Shown here: positions 1 through 8,924 of the stretch, one piece after another | Layout: each line of letters starts with the position of its first letter | Numbering within the stretch: position 1 is the stretch's first letter | DNA from: CBDHFQ01 sp965262565 | GTDB lineage: Bacteria > Bacteroidota > Bacteroidia > J057 | NCBI GenBank assembly: GCA_965262565.1 | Contig: CBDHFQ010000038.1 | Location: 186,001-250,000, forward strand | DNA: 64,000 nt | Direction: 5' to 3' | Made by a program: the position numbers and the translations under genes | Notes under the pieces: generated by a model | The model's input: the letters and a program-made list of their open reading frames with translations, nothing else | The model's database searches: none | Told to the model about the DNA's origin: nothing

Positions 1-298
1 TCTTCGTAAAAATATCCTGTAGAAACTCTTCCACATCTATGTGGAAATGTGAATAAATAGATTTACTGTAGCAGATATAAACATATTTAGCCGAGAGGAA
101 TATCTTAATAATAAGTACTTTACTGTTCCTTAACACTTTTTAAAAATATATTCTTAAAGCATATCTCTTTTTGTTCACAATTTGTTTAGAATTAAAAAGT
201 CAATACTTTTTAAAAAAACTTATCCTCGAATCCACAGGTATAATACTTATTATATTATTTAATTAAATAAAGAATAATAATAATAATTAACGATAGAT
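1..298. promoter_or_regulatory. AT-rich leader upstream of nadA with DnaA-box-like words
   Basis: This stretch holds no gene. It contains a short perfect inverted repeat (TTCCACAT, 2-bp spacer, ATGTGGAA, bases 29-46), a one-mismatch DnaA box TTGTTCACA (171-179), and a run of almost pure A/T at about 238-290 just before the nadA start. These fit an unwinding element or the promoter region of nadA. Together with the DnaA boxes on the far side of nadA they may belong to the replication origin, which is inference. No -7/-33 promoter pair was identified with confidence. Confidence 0.35.
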
Positions 299-1297
299 AT
301 GATCGCTGAAAAATTAAAGCTTGTCCCTCATATAGGATTTTTAGATATAGATATTGATCCGACGCTAGATCTTTTTGAAGAAATCGATCGAATCAAAAAA
401 GAGAAAAATGCCATTATCCTGGCGCACTATTATCAGGATGCAGATATCCAAGATGTAGCCGATTATATTGGAGATAGTTTGGGGCTATCGCAAAAAGCCG
501 CAAGCACAAATGCAGATATGATTTTATTTGCCGGGGTTCACTTTATGGCAGAGACTGCCAAAATTCTCAACCCAGACAAAAAAGTTATTTTACCTGATTT
601 AAATGCAGGGTGTTCCCTCTCCGATAGTGCCCCTCCTGAAAAATTTGCTGAGTTTAAAGCTCAATATCCAGATCATAAAGTAATTTCCTACATCAATTGT
701 TCTGCAGGATTGAAAGCATTAACGGATGTCATTTGTACTTCGGCTAATGCTGAAGCTATCGTAAGATCATTTCCTGAAGATCAGCCGTTAATCTTTGCCC
801 CGGATAAAAACCTAGGTAAATATTTGGTACGAAAAACTGGACGAGATATGGTGCTTTGGGATGGAAGTTGTATGGTTCATGAAGTATTTTCCAGGAAACG
901 TATACTGGAACTTCAGCAGAGATATCCTGAGGCTGAAATTATAGCACATCCTGAATGTGAAGAACATATTTTGGAGTTAGCAACATTTATCGGATCTACA
1001 ACAGGCTTATTAAAGTATACACAATCCTCAGATAGCCAATCTTTTATAGTAGTTACAGAAAGTGGAATACTGCATCAAATGGAGAAAAATAGTCCTCAGA
1101 AGCAGTTTATTCCAGCGCCTAGTGAGGGAACTTGTGCTTGCAACAATTGTCCTCACATGAAGCTCAATACCTTGGAGAAAATTTATCTCTGTTTGGAATA
1201 CGAAGTTCCAGAATTAAATATAGCCCCAGAATTGCAGGAAAAGGCACTGCTTCCGATAAAGAAAATGCTGGAAATCAGTGAGAAAGCGGGTCTTTAA
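299..1297 (+). CDS. nadA: Quinolinate synthase NadA
   Basis: NadA is a cytoplasmic [4Fe-4S] enzyme that condenses iminoaspartate with dihydroxyacetone phosphate to quinolinate, in de novo NAD synthesis. At 332 residues the length is normal. The family motifs are visible: AHYYQDADIQD near residues 42-52, FAPDKNLGKY near 166-175, and CACNNCPHMKLNTLEKIY near 279-296. Cys105, Cys191 and Cys284 are spaced (86 and 93 residues) as expected for the three cluster ligands. The start is ATG after an AT-rich leader. nadB and nadC are not in the window, so the gene stands alone. It is followed by a non-coding region with DnaA boxes. The assignment is secure. Confidence 0.96.
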   Translation: MIAEKLKLVPHIGFLDIDIDPTLDLFEEIDRIKKEKNAIILAHYYQDADIQDVADYIGDSLGLSQKAASTNADMILFAGVHFMAETAKILNPDKKVILPDLNAGCSLSDSAPPEKFAEFKAQYPDHKVISYINCSAGLKALTDVICTSANAEAIVRSFPEDQPLIFAPDKNLGKYLVRKTGRDMVLWDGSCMVHEVFSRKRILELQQRYPEAEIIAHPECEEHILELATFIGSTTGLLKYTQSSDSQSFIVVTESGILHQMEKNSPQKQFIPAPSEGTCACNNCPHMKLNTLEKIYLCLEYEVPELNIAPELQEKALLPIKKMLEISEKAGL

Positions 1298-1614
1298 GAT
1301 AAATTGAAGCTTCATTAATAAGCAAAAATATAATTACACTAAGCTAAGAACAGTTATCCCCAGTTGAAACATGTGGGGAAAAAAATGAGAAACTCATTTC
1401 TGATACATGGGAATTGACTTTCAACAGGTTAATATCAACTTTCTAAAAGTTTTGTGGATAAATATGTGTATAAGCTGTGCATAAGAGAGGATCTATATTT
1501 ACATCTTCTGCGATTCTGAGGGAAAATTGTATTTTTGTTGTCCCCAGATCTAGCTTTAGCTCAAACAGCAATCTTTTTTTCAGTTGTTCGTGCAATTTTT
1601 ATTCAAATTGGATT
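1298..1614. other. oriC: Candidate replication origin (oriC) with tandem DnaA boxes
   Basis: This 317-bp gap between nadA and thiL contains three consecutive matches to the DnaA box TGTGNATAA in the same orientation: TGTGGATAA (1453-1461), TGTGTATAA (1465-1473) and TGTGCATAA (1476-1484). The relaxed box TTATCCCCA lies at 1354-1362 and TGTGGGGAA at 1372-1380. Three tandem perfect boxes in a small intergenic gap are unlikely by chance and are a hallmark of bacterial oriC. A parS pair lies 7 kb away and dnaN 20 kb away, which supports an origin-proximal location. An alternative is a DnaA-regulated promoter. GC skew would decide. Confidence 0.5.
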
Positions 1615-2670
1615 ATGGCATACACCCCTATTTCAGAATTAGGCGAATTCGGACTTATATCGAGGATAACTAAAAATTTCCCCTCTTACCATTCTTTTGT
1701 TGAAAAAGGAATTGGAGATGATGCGGCGGTAGTAGCTGGACATGGATCAGAGAATGTAAGTTTATTATCATCTGATCTCCTGTTGGAAAAAGTTCATTTC
1801 GACCTGGCTTATGCTCCTCTGAGACATGTTGGGTATAAGTCTGTAGCGGTTAATGTCAGTGATATCGCTGCGATGAATGGAAGAGCTTATGGAATTATTG
1901 TGTCAATAGGCGTAAGCAACCGATTTCCAGTGGAAGCAGTAGAAGAATTGTATCAGGGAATTCGGAAAGCGTGTGAAGTATATCAACTTGATTTGTTGGG
2001 AGGAGATACTACGAGTTCTAAGCAGGGATTAATGATTTCTGTCACAGCTATTGGTACGGGAAAAAAAGATGCAATTACCTATAGATCAGGAGCTAAACCT
2101 AAAGATTTAATTTGTGTTACGGGAGATGTGGGAGCAGCTTATGCTGGCTTACTTATTTTGGAGCGGGAAAAGCAGGTGTATTACGATAAACCCGAATTAC
2201 AACCCGATTTATCTGATTATGATTATGTGGTAGGAAGGCAGTTAAAACCTGAAGCACGAATTGACATAATAGAAAAATTACTTAGCTTAAACATTAAGCC
2301 CACTTCAATGATAGATATTAGTGATGGAATTGGAAGCGAACTGTTTCATCTATGTACACAGAGTAATTGTGGGGCTACAGTTTACGCATCTAAAATTCCG
2401 ATAGATTATCAGACAGTTTCAGTTGCAGAAGAATTTAAGATAAGTCCAGTCACATTGGGAATGAATGGAGGTGAAGATTATGAGTTGTTATTTACCGTTC
2501 CTCTTTCAGATTATGATCAGCTTAAATCGTCTCGAGAAGTCCACATCATAGGACACATGACAGAAGACAAGAGTATTCAGATAGTATTGGAAGATGGAAG
2601 TGTAGCGGATGTTGAAGCCCAAGGATGGCAACATTTCTCTCCTTCGGAAGATTTGAAACTTAACGATTAG
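1615..2670 (+). CDS. thiL: Thiamine-monophosphate kinase ThiL
   Basis: ThiL phosphorylates thiamine monophosphate to the active cofactor thiamine diphosphate, using ATP, in the cytoplasm. Family motifs run in order: GIGDDAAVV (residues 32-40), SSDLLLEKVHF, DIAAMNGRA, GGDTTSS, DISDGIGSE and GGEDYELLFT. The frame is open upstream to about 1477, but I chose the ATG at 1615 (MAYTPISELGEFG). The family begins with this segment, and the upstream part carries the DnaA boxes and reads as noncoding. The result is 351 residues, a normal length. Other thiamine genes are not nearby. Confidence 0.93.
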   Translation: MAYTPISELGEFGLISRITKNFPSYHSFVEKGIGDDAAVVAGHGSENVSLLSSDLLLEKVHFDLAYAPLRHVGYKSVAVNVSDIAAMNGRAYGIIVSIGVSNRFPVEAVEELYQGIRKACEVYQLDLLGGDTTSSKQGLMISVTAIGTGKKDAITYRSGAKPKDLICVTGDVGAAYAGLLILEREKQVYYDKPELQPDLSDYDYVVGRQLKPEARIDIIEKLLSLNIKPTSMIDISDGIGSELFHLCTQSNCGATVYASKIPIDYQTVSVAEEFKISPVTLGMNGGEDYELLFTVPLSDYDQLKSSREVHIIGHMTEDKSIQIVLEDGSVADVEAQGWQHFSPSEDLKLND

Positions 2671-2723
2671 CCATTTCTCCAAAAGACATTTATTTTCAAG
2701 TATAGGATTAGAATCAACAGCTT

Positions 2724-3491
2724 GTGAAATCGATCATCTCATATAATGTAAATGGAATTCGAGCAGCACAGAAGAAGGGATTTCTCGATTGGTTAAAAGA
2801 GGAAAGTCCCGATATTCTATGTGTACAGGAAACTAAGGCTCAAATAGACCAACTCAGTGAAGACTTATTGCATCCAAAAGGGTATCACAGCTATTGGTAT
2901 TCGGCGGAGAAAAAAGGATATAGTGGAGTGGCTATTTATTCTAAGGATAAACCATTAAGAGTGGTGGAAGGTTCAGGTATGGAAAAATATGATAAGGAGG
3001 GACGGTTTCTCAGAGCAGACTATCCCGAATTTTCAGTTCTGTCTGTGTACATACCTTCAGGGAGTAGTGGAGATGAAAGACAACAATTTAAAGAAAAATT
3101 TTTAGAGGATTTTTACCATTATATTGAATCGCTTCTCAAAGAGGTACCCAAGTTAATTATTTCGGGAGATTATAATATCTGTCATAAAGCTATCGATATT
3201 CACGATCCTGTGAGAAACAAAAATACTTCAGGCTTTCTTCCTCATGAAAGAGAGTGGATGACTCAATTAGTAGCCTTAGGATTTGTTGATTCCTTTCGAA
3301 AATTCAATGAAGAACCACATCAATATTCTTGGTGGTCCTATAGAGCAAATGCTAGAGCTAAAAATAAGGGTTGGCGTTTGGATTATCATATGGTTTCACA
3401 AGCTATCATAGATCATTGTACAGATGCTTCCATATTATCTGAAGTTAAGCATTCGGATCATTGTCCGGTAAAAGTGAGCATAGAGTTTTAG
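2724..3491 (+). CDS. xth: Exodeoxyribonuclease III (AP endonuclease, EEP family)
   Basis: This Mg-dependent nuclease cuts DNA 5' to abasic sites and degrades 3' ends, acting in base excision repair. The 255-residue protein shows the ExoA/Xth landmarks: ISYNVNGIRAA near the N terminus, CVQETKAQ with the metal-binding Glu, GYSGVAIYS, the catalytic GDYNICHKAIDIHDP with Asp and Asn, the WWSYRANARAKNKGWRLDY segment typical of bacterial ExoIII, and the terminal SDHCPV with the catalytic Asp-His. The start is GTG at 2724, 53 bp after thiL. It is probably co-oriented with thiL but not overlapping. Confidence 0.95.
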   Translation: MKSIISYNVNGIRAAQKKGFLDWLKEESPDILCVQETKAQIDQLSEDLLHPKGYHSYWYSAEKKGYSGVAIYSKDKPLRVVEGSGMEKYDKEGRFLRADYPEFSVLSVYIPSGSSGDERQQFKEKFLEDFYHYIESLLKEVPKLIISGDYNICHKAIDIHDPVRNKNTSGFLPHEREWMTQLVALGFVDSFRKFNEEPHQYSWWSYRANARAKNKGWRLDYHMVSQAIIDHCTDASILSEVKHSDHCPVKVSIEF

Positions 3492-3723
3492 CTCTATTCA
3501 AAAAATATTCGTTAATTATATAAGTGTGTAAAAAAATCTCTGTTCAAAACTCCAAAGCAGGTTAGAAAGCACCTTTTTTCCTGCATTATTAGGGGAACAT
3601 AGCATTCATTACATACGTTGAATACACATAATTAATTATCGTTTTAAAAGAATATGTCCGTAAGTGTCGGATAGATTGTAATACGCGCTGTGTTTACCCA
3701 TACACATATTAAAGAATAGTTAT

Positions 3724-6700
3724 ATGTCTAATCACTTGGATTTGCTCAATCAACGTTTGAAAGACTTCAGAAAGAAGTACTACTCAAATAAAATTATCCG
3801 AGGCTCTTTGATTCTAGTTCTTATTACTTCCTCTATTTTGTTTGTAGTATTGTTAAGTGAAGGCATATTTGGATTTTCATCTTCGGTGAGGACAGCGATA
3901 GTGTTTGGATTGTTGGCGTTATTTGTCGGAGTATTAGGGTTAATGGTAATCTTTCCTTTATTACAATGGTTAAATATTCCCAAGACTATTTCCGATTTTC
4001 AAATTGCCCAATTAGTAAGAAGTTCATTTCCTGAAATTAATGATAAGCTTACCAATTTTTTACAGCTGAGAAGCGAATATAACGGAGTTAATGGATTGGC
4101 TAGTGCAGCGATAAATCAGAAAGCAGGAGAAATTGCTCCGGTAAAGCTTAGTTCTGCCATCAACCTCAATGTAAATGCGAGATATGCTAAATATCTACTA
4201 ATTCCTCTATTGCTGTTTGTATGTACCTGGTTAATTAATCCTTCTTTCATTTCAGGGAGTACCTACAGATTGGTTAATTACAACCGTACTTTTGAGCCGC
4301 CCGCACCCTTCAGTATTGTCATAGAAGAGGTACCAGATCAAATCGTATCTGGAGAGTCGTTCAAATTAAATGTTTTAGTTTCTGATGCACGAGAACTTCC
4401 CAGGGATCTGTACATTTTTTTGAAGAAAGATTCTGAATCGAGATTTATTAATTACACTTTAGAAAAAACCTCTGATACCGATTTTCAATATACTTTATCA
4501 GATTTCAAAGAGAATTTTTCCTTCTACATTGGAAATCCTGAGGTTCGTACTGGACAATATGAAGTAGAGGTATTAAAAAGACCATTTATCAATAACTTCA
4601 ATGTCGTTCTTGATTATCCCGATTATACGGGAATATCTTCAGAAAAATTAGATGAAAATGTGGGGGATTTTAAGGTGATTAAAGGAACAAGAGTGAGATG
4701 GGAATTAGTGCCCAATGGAGATATTTCTTCTGCTCAATTTATTTCTAATGATACTATTGCATTCGATAAAGCCGATAGCGGTAATAGATATATAGTAAGT
4801 AAACAATTAATGGAGAATCTCGAATATTTCATTTCGTTGGTTTCTCCAGAATCTGTTTCAAATATAGATACTGTAAATTATAGAGCTGACGTAATTCCTG
4901 ATCGATATCCTACCATTTATGTGTATTCTCCTAAGCAGGACTTCTTAATTGACCTGGATTTGAATATGCCTTTGGAATTAGAAATAGCAGATGATTTTGG
5001 ATTTCAGAAAATGAAGTTACTCTACAGATTCACAAAATCCGGTGGAACGAGTGAAGTTACTCCAGAATATCTGGAATATAATTTACCAATCTCCAGAAAA
5101 TTGCTCGTTCAGCCTCAAACGTATAATATCGATTTATCAGAACTAGGTATAAGAGAGGGAGATGAAGTAGAATTTATGATTAAGGTTTGGGACAATGACG
5201 GAATCTCCGGGCCAAAATCTTCTGTAAGCGGGTTGTTTAATATTGTTTATCCAACCTTAGAGGCGAAGTATGATGAGATTGGAAATGAACAGGAAAAGAT
5301 AAAAGAAGATTTGGAGTCAATGAAAAAGCGCTCGGAAGAACTCAAAGAATCTTATCAGAAAATGCAGGAAAAATTATTGGATAAGAAGAGACTTTCATTT
5401 GATGATAAAAAAGAAATGCAGCAGTTAGTTGAGGAACATCAAAGCGTAAGGGATCAAATGAAAGAAGCGCAGGAGGAATTTGAACAAACCAAGAACAAAC
5501 TCGCTGATAATCAGATGATTTCAGAAGAAACTCTCAGTAAATATGAAGAGTTGAATGAGTTTATGGAGGATTTGGATAATCCAGAGGTGGAGGAAATGTT
5601 GAGAGAATTAATGGAGCAGATGGAGAATATAAATCCAGAAGAGTTGAGAGAGAAGTTGGAAAATTTACAGATGGATGATAAAAAAATGCAAAATAGTATC
5701 GAAAGAACATTAGAGCTATTGAAGCAACTGGAGGTCCAACAAAAAATAGATGAGCTGCGAAATAAAATAGATAACATGAAGACAAAGCAGGACATGCTCC
5801 AAGAGCAGCTCGACAAAGCAGAAAACCAACAAGAGCTTAATCAAAACCTGGAAAAGCAAGAAAATCTTAAGGATCAATTGGAGGGGATTAAGAAAGATAT
5901 AGAGGAGTTAGATGAAATGAAGGAAAATACGAAAACGCCTGATAAAGAATTATTGGAGAATCTGGATAAGGATAAAGAGAGAGCTAGTAAGGACATGGAA
6001 AATGCGGTTGAGGAAATGAAAAAGGCAAAAGGGGAGCAATCAGATAATCAGGAAGGAAAGAGTCAACAGGAAAATTCGGAAAATCAGGATAACAATGATC
6101 AAAGTGATTCAAAGGAAGGGGATTCAAATAACCCTACGGATGAAATGAATAAAGAGGAATCATCCACTTCAGAAGAAGGAAAGGAATCCGAAGGAAATGA
6201 GCAAAAAGAGAATGAGGGGGAGAAGGAAAATTCTGATCAGTCTGCTGAGGAAGGGTCTAATGAACAAAACTCAGAACAACAAGAGGGAAGTAATCAACAA
6301 AACGAGCAAGATAGTACCTCTCAACAGCAGCAGGGAGATCAACAACAAAATGGTCAGCAGGAAGGGGATCAGCAGCAGCAAAATGGCGAACAACAGCAAG
6401 GGGACCAACAACAGAATAGTCAACAGCAACAAGGGAACCAACAGCAGAATAATCAACCCATTCCCCAGCAGCAACAAAAGAATGCTTCACAATTTCAAAA
6501 AAATGCCTCTCAGAAGCTTCAGGAAATGTCAGAACAGTTGGGCAATATGCAAATGAATATGCAGGCTCAGCAGGATCAACAAAACCTTGAGAATCTAAGG
6601 GAGTTAATAGAAAACTTATTGAAGCTTTCATTTGACCAGGAGGATCTGAGGGATGAGGTAAAAGAGTTAAAATATGGCGATCCGTCGTTAAAGGATAAAA

Positions 6701-7518
6701 GCCAGGAACAGAAAAAGCTCCAGGATGATATGGGCTTATTAAGAGATAGCCTGGAATCATTAGCCAATAAGGTGTTCCAGATTAAAAAATTTGTTTTAGA
6801 TGAGGTAGAGAATATTACCAATAATATGGAAAGATCTCAGACCTTCTTCAGAAATAAACAAATATCAATGGTGGAATTTCACCAACAATCTGCGATGACC
6901 AGTATTAACAATTTGGCCAATATGCTTTCTGATGTCATGAAGCAGATTCAGGAGAATATGATGAGTGGACAAATGGGAGCGATGTGTCAAAAACCAGGTC
7001 AGATTCCAAATTTCCAGCAAATAGGAGAGCAGCAGCAGCAGCTTAATCAGCAGATGCAGCAAATGATGAATTCTGGAGATATTGATTATCAAAAGCTTCA
7101 GGAAATGGCCGCTCAGCAAGAGGCTCTTAGAAAACAACTAAAAGATGCCCATGAACAAATGAAGCAGAATGGGGGAAAATCTTTGGGAGATATGGATAAG
7201 GTAGGACAGGATATGCAACAAACGGAAACGGAATTAATCAATAGGCAATTAACTCACGAAACATTGCTTAGGCAGCAACAAATATTGAGTAGATTACTTC
7301 AAGCAGATAAAGCTGTAAGACAAAGAGAACTGGATGATAAGCGTGAATCTACTACTGGAAGAGAATTAGATAAGATATCTCCCGAGGAATTGAGCCTTGA
7401 GGAGTATAAGAATAAAATACGTCAGGAATTATTAAAGTCTAATAAATTGGAATATTCTCCTGATTTCATGATTTTAATCGAACGGTATTTTAAAAAGTTA
7501 GAGGAATCTCAACCATGA
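3724..7518 (+). CDS. DUF4175 membrane protein with long coiled coil and Gln-rich tract
   Basis: The function is unknown. The 1264-residue protein has hydrophobic segments near residues 24-46, 56-82 and 155-172, then a large probably extracytoplasmic beta-rich part. From about residue 515 it is almost pure Glu/Lys/Gln/Met coiled coil. Residues of roughly 775-920 form a low-complexity tract rich in Q, N, E, S and G, with repeated QQQ and GDQQQ units. The architecture matches the large DUF4175 proteins of Bacteroidota, which are commonly followed by an RsbW-like ATPase, ybeY and mnmG as here. Its stop overlaps the next start by 4 bp (ATGA), so the two are translationally coupled. The Q/N tract is unusually long and may be variable between strains. 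Confidence 0.85.
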   Translation: MSNHLDLLNQRLKDFRKKYYSNKIIRGSLILVLITSSILFVVLLSEGIFGFSSSVRTAIVFGLLALFVGVLGLMVIFPLLQWLNIPKTISDFQIAQLVRSSFPEINDKLTNFLQLRSEYNGVNGLASAAINQKAGEIAPVKLSSAINLNVNARYAKYLLIPLLLFVCTWLINPSFISGSTYRLVNYNRTFEPPAPFSIVIEEVPDQIVSGESFKLNVLVSDARELPRDLYIFLKKDSESRFINYTLEKTSDTDFQYTLSDFKENFSFYIGNPEVRTGQYEVEVLKRPFINNFNVVLDYPDYTGISSEKLDENVGDFKVIKGTRVRWELVPNGDISSAQFISNDTIAFDKADSGNRYIVSKQLMENLEYFISLVSPESVSNIDTVNYRADVIPDRYPTIYVYSPKQDFLIDLDLNMPLELEIADDFGFQKMKLLYRFTKSGGTSEVTPEYLEYNLPISRKLLVQPQTYNIDLSELGIREGDEVEFMIKVWDNDGISGPKSSVSGLFNIVYPTLEAKYDEIGNEQEKIKEDLESMKKRSEELKESYQKMQEKLLDKKRLSFDDKKEMQQLVEEHQSVRDQMKEAQEEFEQTKNKLADNQMISEETLSKYEELNEFMEDLDNPEVEEMLRELMEQMENINPEELREKLENLQMDDKKMQNSIERTLELLKQLEVQQKIDELRNKIDNMKTKQDMLQEQLDKAENQQELNQNLEKQENLKDQLEGIKKDIEELDEMKENTKTPDKELLENLDKDKERASKDMENAVEEMKKAKGEQSDNQEGKSQQENSENQDNNDQSDSKEGDSNNPTDEMNKEESSTSEEGKESEGNEQKENEGEKENSDQSAEEGSNEQNSEQQEGSNQQNEQDSTSQQQQGDQQQNGQQEGDQQQQNGEQQQGDQQQNSQQQQGNQQQNNQPIPQQQQKNASQFQKNASQKLQEMSEQLGNMQMNMQAQQDQQNLENLRELIENLLKLSFDQEDLRDEVKELKYGDPSLKDKSQEQKKLQDDMGLLRDSLESLANKVFQIKKFVLDEVENITNNMERSQTFFRNKQISMVEFHQQSAMTSINNLANMLSDVMKQIQENMMSGQMGAMCQKPGQIPNFQQIGEQQQQLNQQMQQMMNSGDIDYQKLQEMAAQQEALRKQLKDAHEQMKQNGGKSLGDMDKVGQDMQQTETELINRQLTHETLLRQQQILSRLLQADKAVRQRELDDKRESTTGRELDKISPEELSLEEYKNKIRQELLKSNKLEYSPDFMILIERYFKKLEESQP

Positions 7519-7940
7519 ACAAAACAGGAACGAAGCCTGCATTACATAGGCGATTAGAACTAGAAAGTAGACTAGATGGAATTCATTTAGTTGAAGGTAT
7601 AGTTGATGACATTAAATCTGAGCTAGATTTCAAGGAAGATGTTTATGGAAATGTAATGGTAGCAGTAACTGAAGCTGTGAACAATTCCATTGTACATGGG
7701 AATAAAAATGAAACGAGTAAAAAGGTTATCATCGAACTTGAAATGAAAAATCCTTACTGTTTAATGGTGAGTGTGCAGGATGAAGGAAAAGGATTTGACC
7801 CTAATATGCTTCCGGATCCAACTTCCCCAGATAACATTGAGAATATAGGTGGAAGAGGCGTATTTCTTATGAGACAACTAGCTGACGAAATTTCATTTCA
7901 CGATGATGGAAGGAGAGTAGAAATGATTTTCAATATATAA
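7515..7940 (+). CDS. RsbW-like ATP-binding protein (anti-sigma/serine kinase fold)
   Basis: This is a small GHKL ATPase of 141 residues. The N-box VTEAVNNSIVHGNK lies at residues 51-64, the G1 box DEGKGFD near 93-99 and the glycine lid GGRGVFLMRQLADE near 112-125. These match the HATPase_c_2 family of RsbW/SpoIIAB anti-sigma factors and Ser/Thr kinases. No sigma-B-like partner or anti-anti-sigma (STAS) gene lies nearby, so the target is unknown. Its ATG overlaps the stop of the DUF4175 gene and it ends 16 bp before ybeY, suggesting one operon. Confidence 0.85.
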   Translation: MNKTGTKPALHRRLELESRLDGIHLVEGIVDDIKSELDFKEDVYGNVMVAVTEAVNNSIVHGNKNETSKKVIIELEMKNPYCLMVSVQDEGKGFDPNMLPDPTSPDNIENIGGRGVFLMRQLADEISFHDDGRRVEMIFNI

Positions 7941-7956
7941 TCCGTGGTGTTGAAAA

Positions 7957-8391
7957 ATGTCCTTATCCCAATTTTCTTTTTTTGCCGATGATATAGATTT
8001 TACCCTACCTTCAGAAAATGTTGTTAAGCAGTGGCTCCTTCAAATTATTAGTGAGCATAAGAAAGATATAGAGGAGATAAACATTATTTTCTGTTCTGAT
8101 AGAAGATTATTGTTTCTAAATGAGAAGCACCTTAATCATTCCTACCTAACTGATATATTAACTTTCCCTTATCATCATTCTAGCTTTCCATTAATAGCTG
8201 ATATATTTATCAGTATAGAAAGGGTTCGTGAGAATGCCTTACTGTATGGATGTTCTTTTTCAGATGAACTTCATAGGGTAATGATTCATGGAATTCTTCA
8301 TTTACTGGGATATAACGATGAAACAGAAGAGGAAAAGAGCATGATGAGAATGATAGAAAATGACGCTTTAAAGAAGCGTTTGTTTGTATAA
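7957..8391 (+). CDS. ybeY: Endoribonuclease YbeY (16S rRNA maturation)
   Basis: YbeY is a metal-dependent RNase needed for 16S rRNA 3'-end maturation and ribosome quality control. The 144-residue protein carries the signature HGILHLLGYN at residues 111-120, with His111 and His115 as metal ligands. The usual third ligand (His of GYDH) is replaced: the sequence reads GYNDETEEEK. I recall related Bacteroidota YbeY proteins with similar variants, so this may be a lineage trait rather than loss of function. The gene follows the RsbW-like gene by 16 bp and ends the DUF4175 operon. A 533-bp gap with parS sites follows. Confidence 0.9.
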   Translation: MSLSQFSFFADDIDFTLPSENVVKQWLLQIISEHKKDIEEINIIFCSDRRLLFLNEKHLNHSYLTDILTFPYHHSSFPLIADIFISIERVRENALLYGCSFSDELHRVMIHGILHLLGYNDETEEEKSMMRMIENDALKKRLFV

Positions 8392-8685
8392 AGGGACAAG
8401 CTATTTGGAATTTTTTTATTAATCGCTGTATAAATTGACTCTAATCTATTCTTTATCTGAAGAACCCTAATGGATTTAGAAGTCGAAGAATAAAATTTTA
8501 GTACACTCTTTACCTTAATACCTGAATTATTCTTGTCGGAGGATTAATAAATAATATCTATTTTTTCAGGATATAGGGTATTTACAAATTATAACATGTT
8601 CTTAAACTGAGGTATGATCATGCTGTTTAAGAATGAAGTTGTTTGGTCTTCTTTTGGTAACTGGATGGAAATAGGATAAAGTATG

Positions 8686-8701
8686 TGTTCCACGTGGAAC
8701 A
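8686..8701. promoter_or_regulatory. parS: parS centromere site 1
   Basis: TGTTCCACGTGGAACA is a perfect 16-bp palindrome. It fits the chromosomal parS consensus TGTTNCACGTGNAACA bound by ParB, in the CC/GG variant I associate with Bacteroidota. ParB loads here to organise and segregate the origin region. An identical copy lies 162 bp downstream. Confidence 0.85.
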
Positions 8702-8847
8702 TTTAAAAATGAGATCCATTTAATATCTTTTTTAGATAGAAATATTATAGGGTAGTTTGAAGAAGAAGAATCTGTTTACATATCTATCTCTTTTCATTTA
8801 GTATCTTTATACACTAATAAAAGGATATCTAGTTGAGATATGTTATA

Positions 8848-8863
8848 TGTTCCACGTGGAACA
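8848..8863. promoter_or_regulatory. parS: parS centromere site 2
   Basis: This is the second exact copy of TGTTCCACGTGGAACA, 61 bp before the mnmG start. The chance of two identical 16-bp palindromes within 180 bp is negligible, so a functional ParB-binding pair is the best reading. parS lies close to the replication origin in most bacteria, often near mnmG (gidA). The parA and parB genes are not in the window. Confidence 0.85.
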
Positions 8864-8924
8864 TACCCTTAGTCAATTCGTAATAGATCAATAATTATCA
8901 GTGAATAGGTTGTAAAAGATAAAA

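Larger units (their letters stand above)
8392..8924. promoter_or_regulatory. 533-bp noncoding region with two parS sites
   Basis: No reading frame of note lies here. The region is AT-rich and carries two identical 16-bp palindromes, annotated separately, that match the ParB-binding site. It separates the ybeY operon from mnmG and presumably also contains the mnmG promoter, which I could not pin down. Confidence 0.6.

Noticed and set aside
1477..1614. Upstream extension of the thiL reading frame
   Set aside because: The 46 extra codons have no family counterpart and overlap the DnaA boxes. The family start matches the ATG at 1615.
6197..6760. Alternative frames across the Gln-rich tract
   Set aside because: Low-complexity shadows of the DUF4175 gene.
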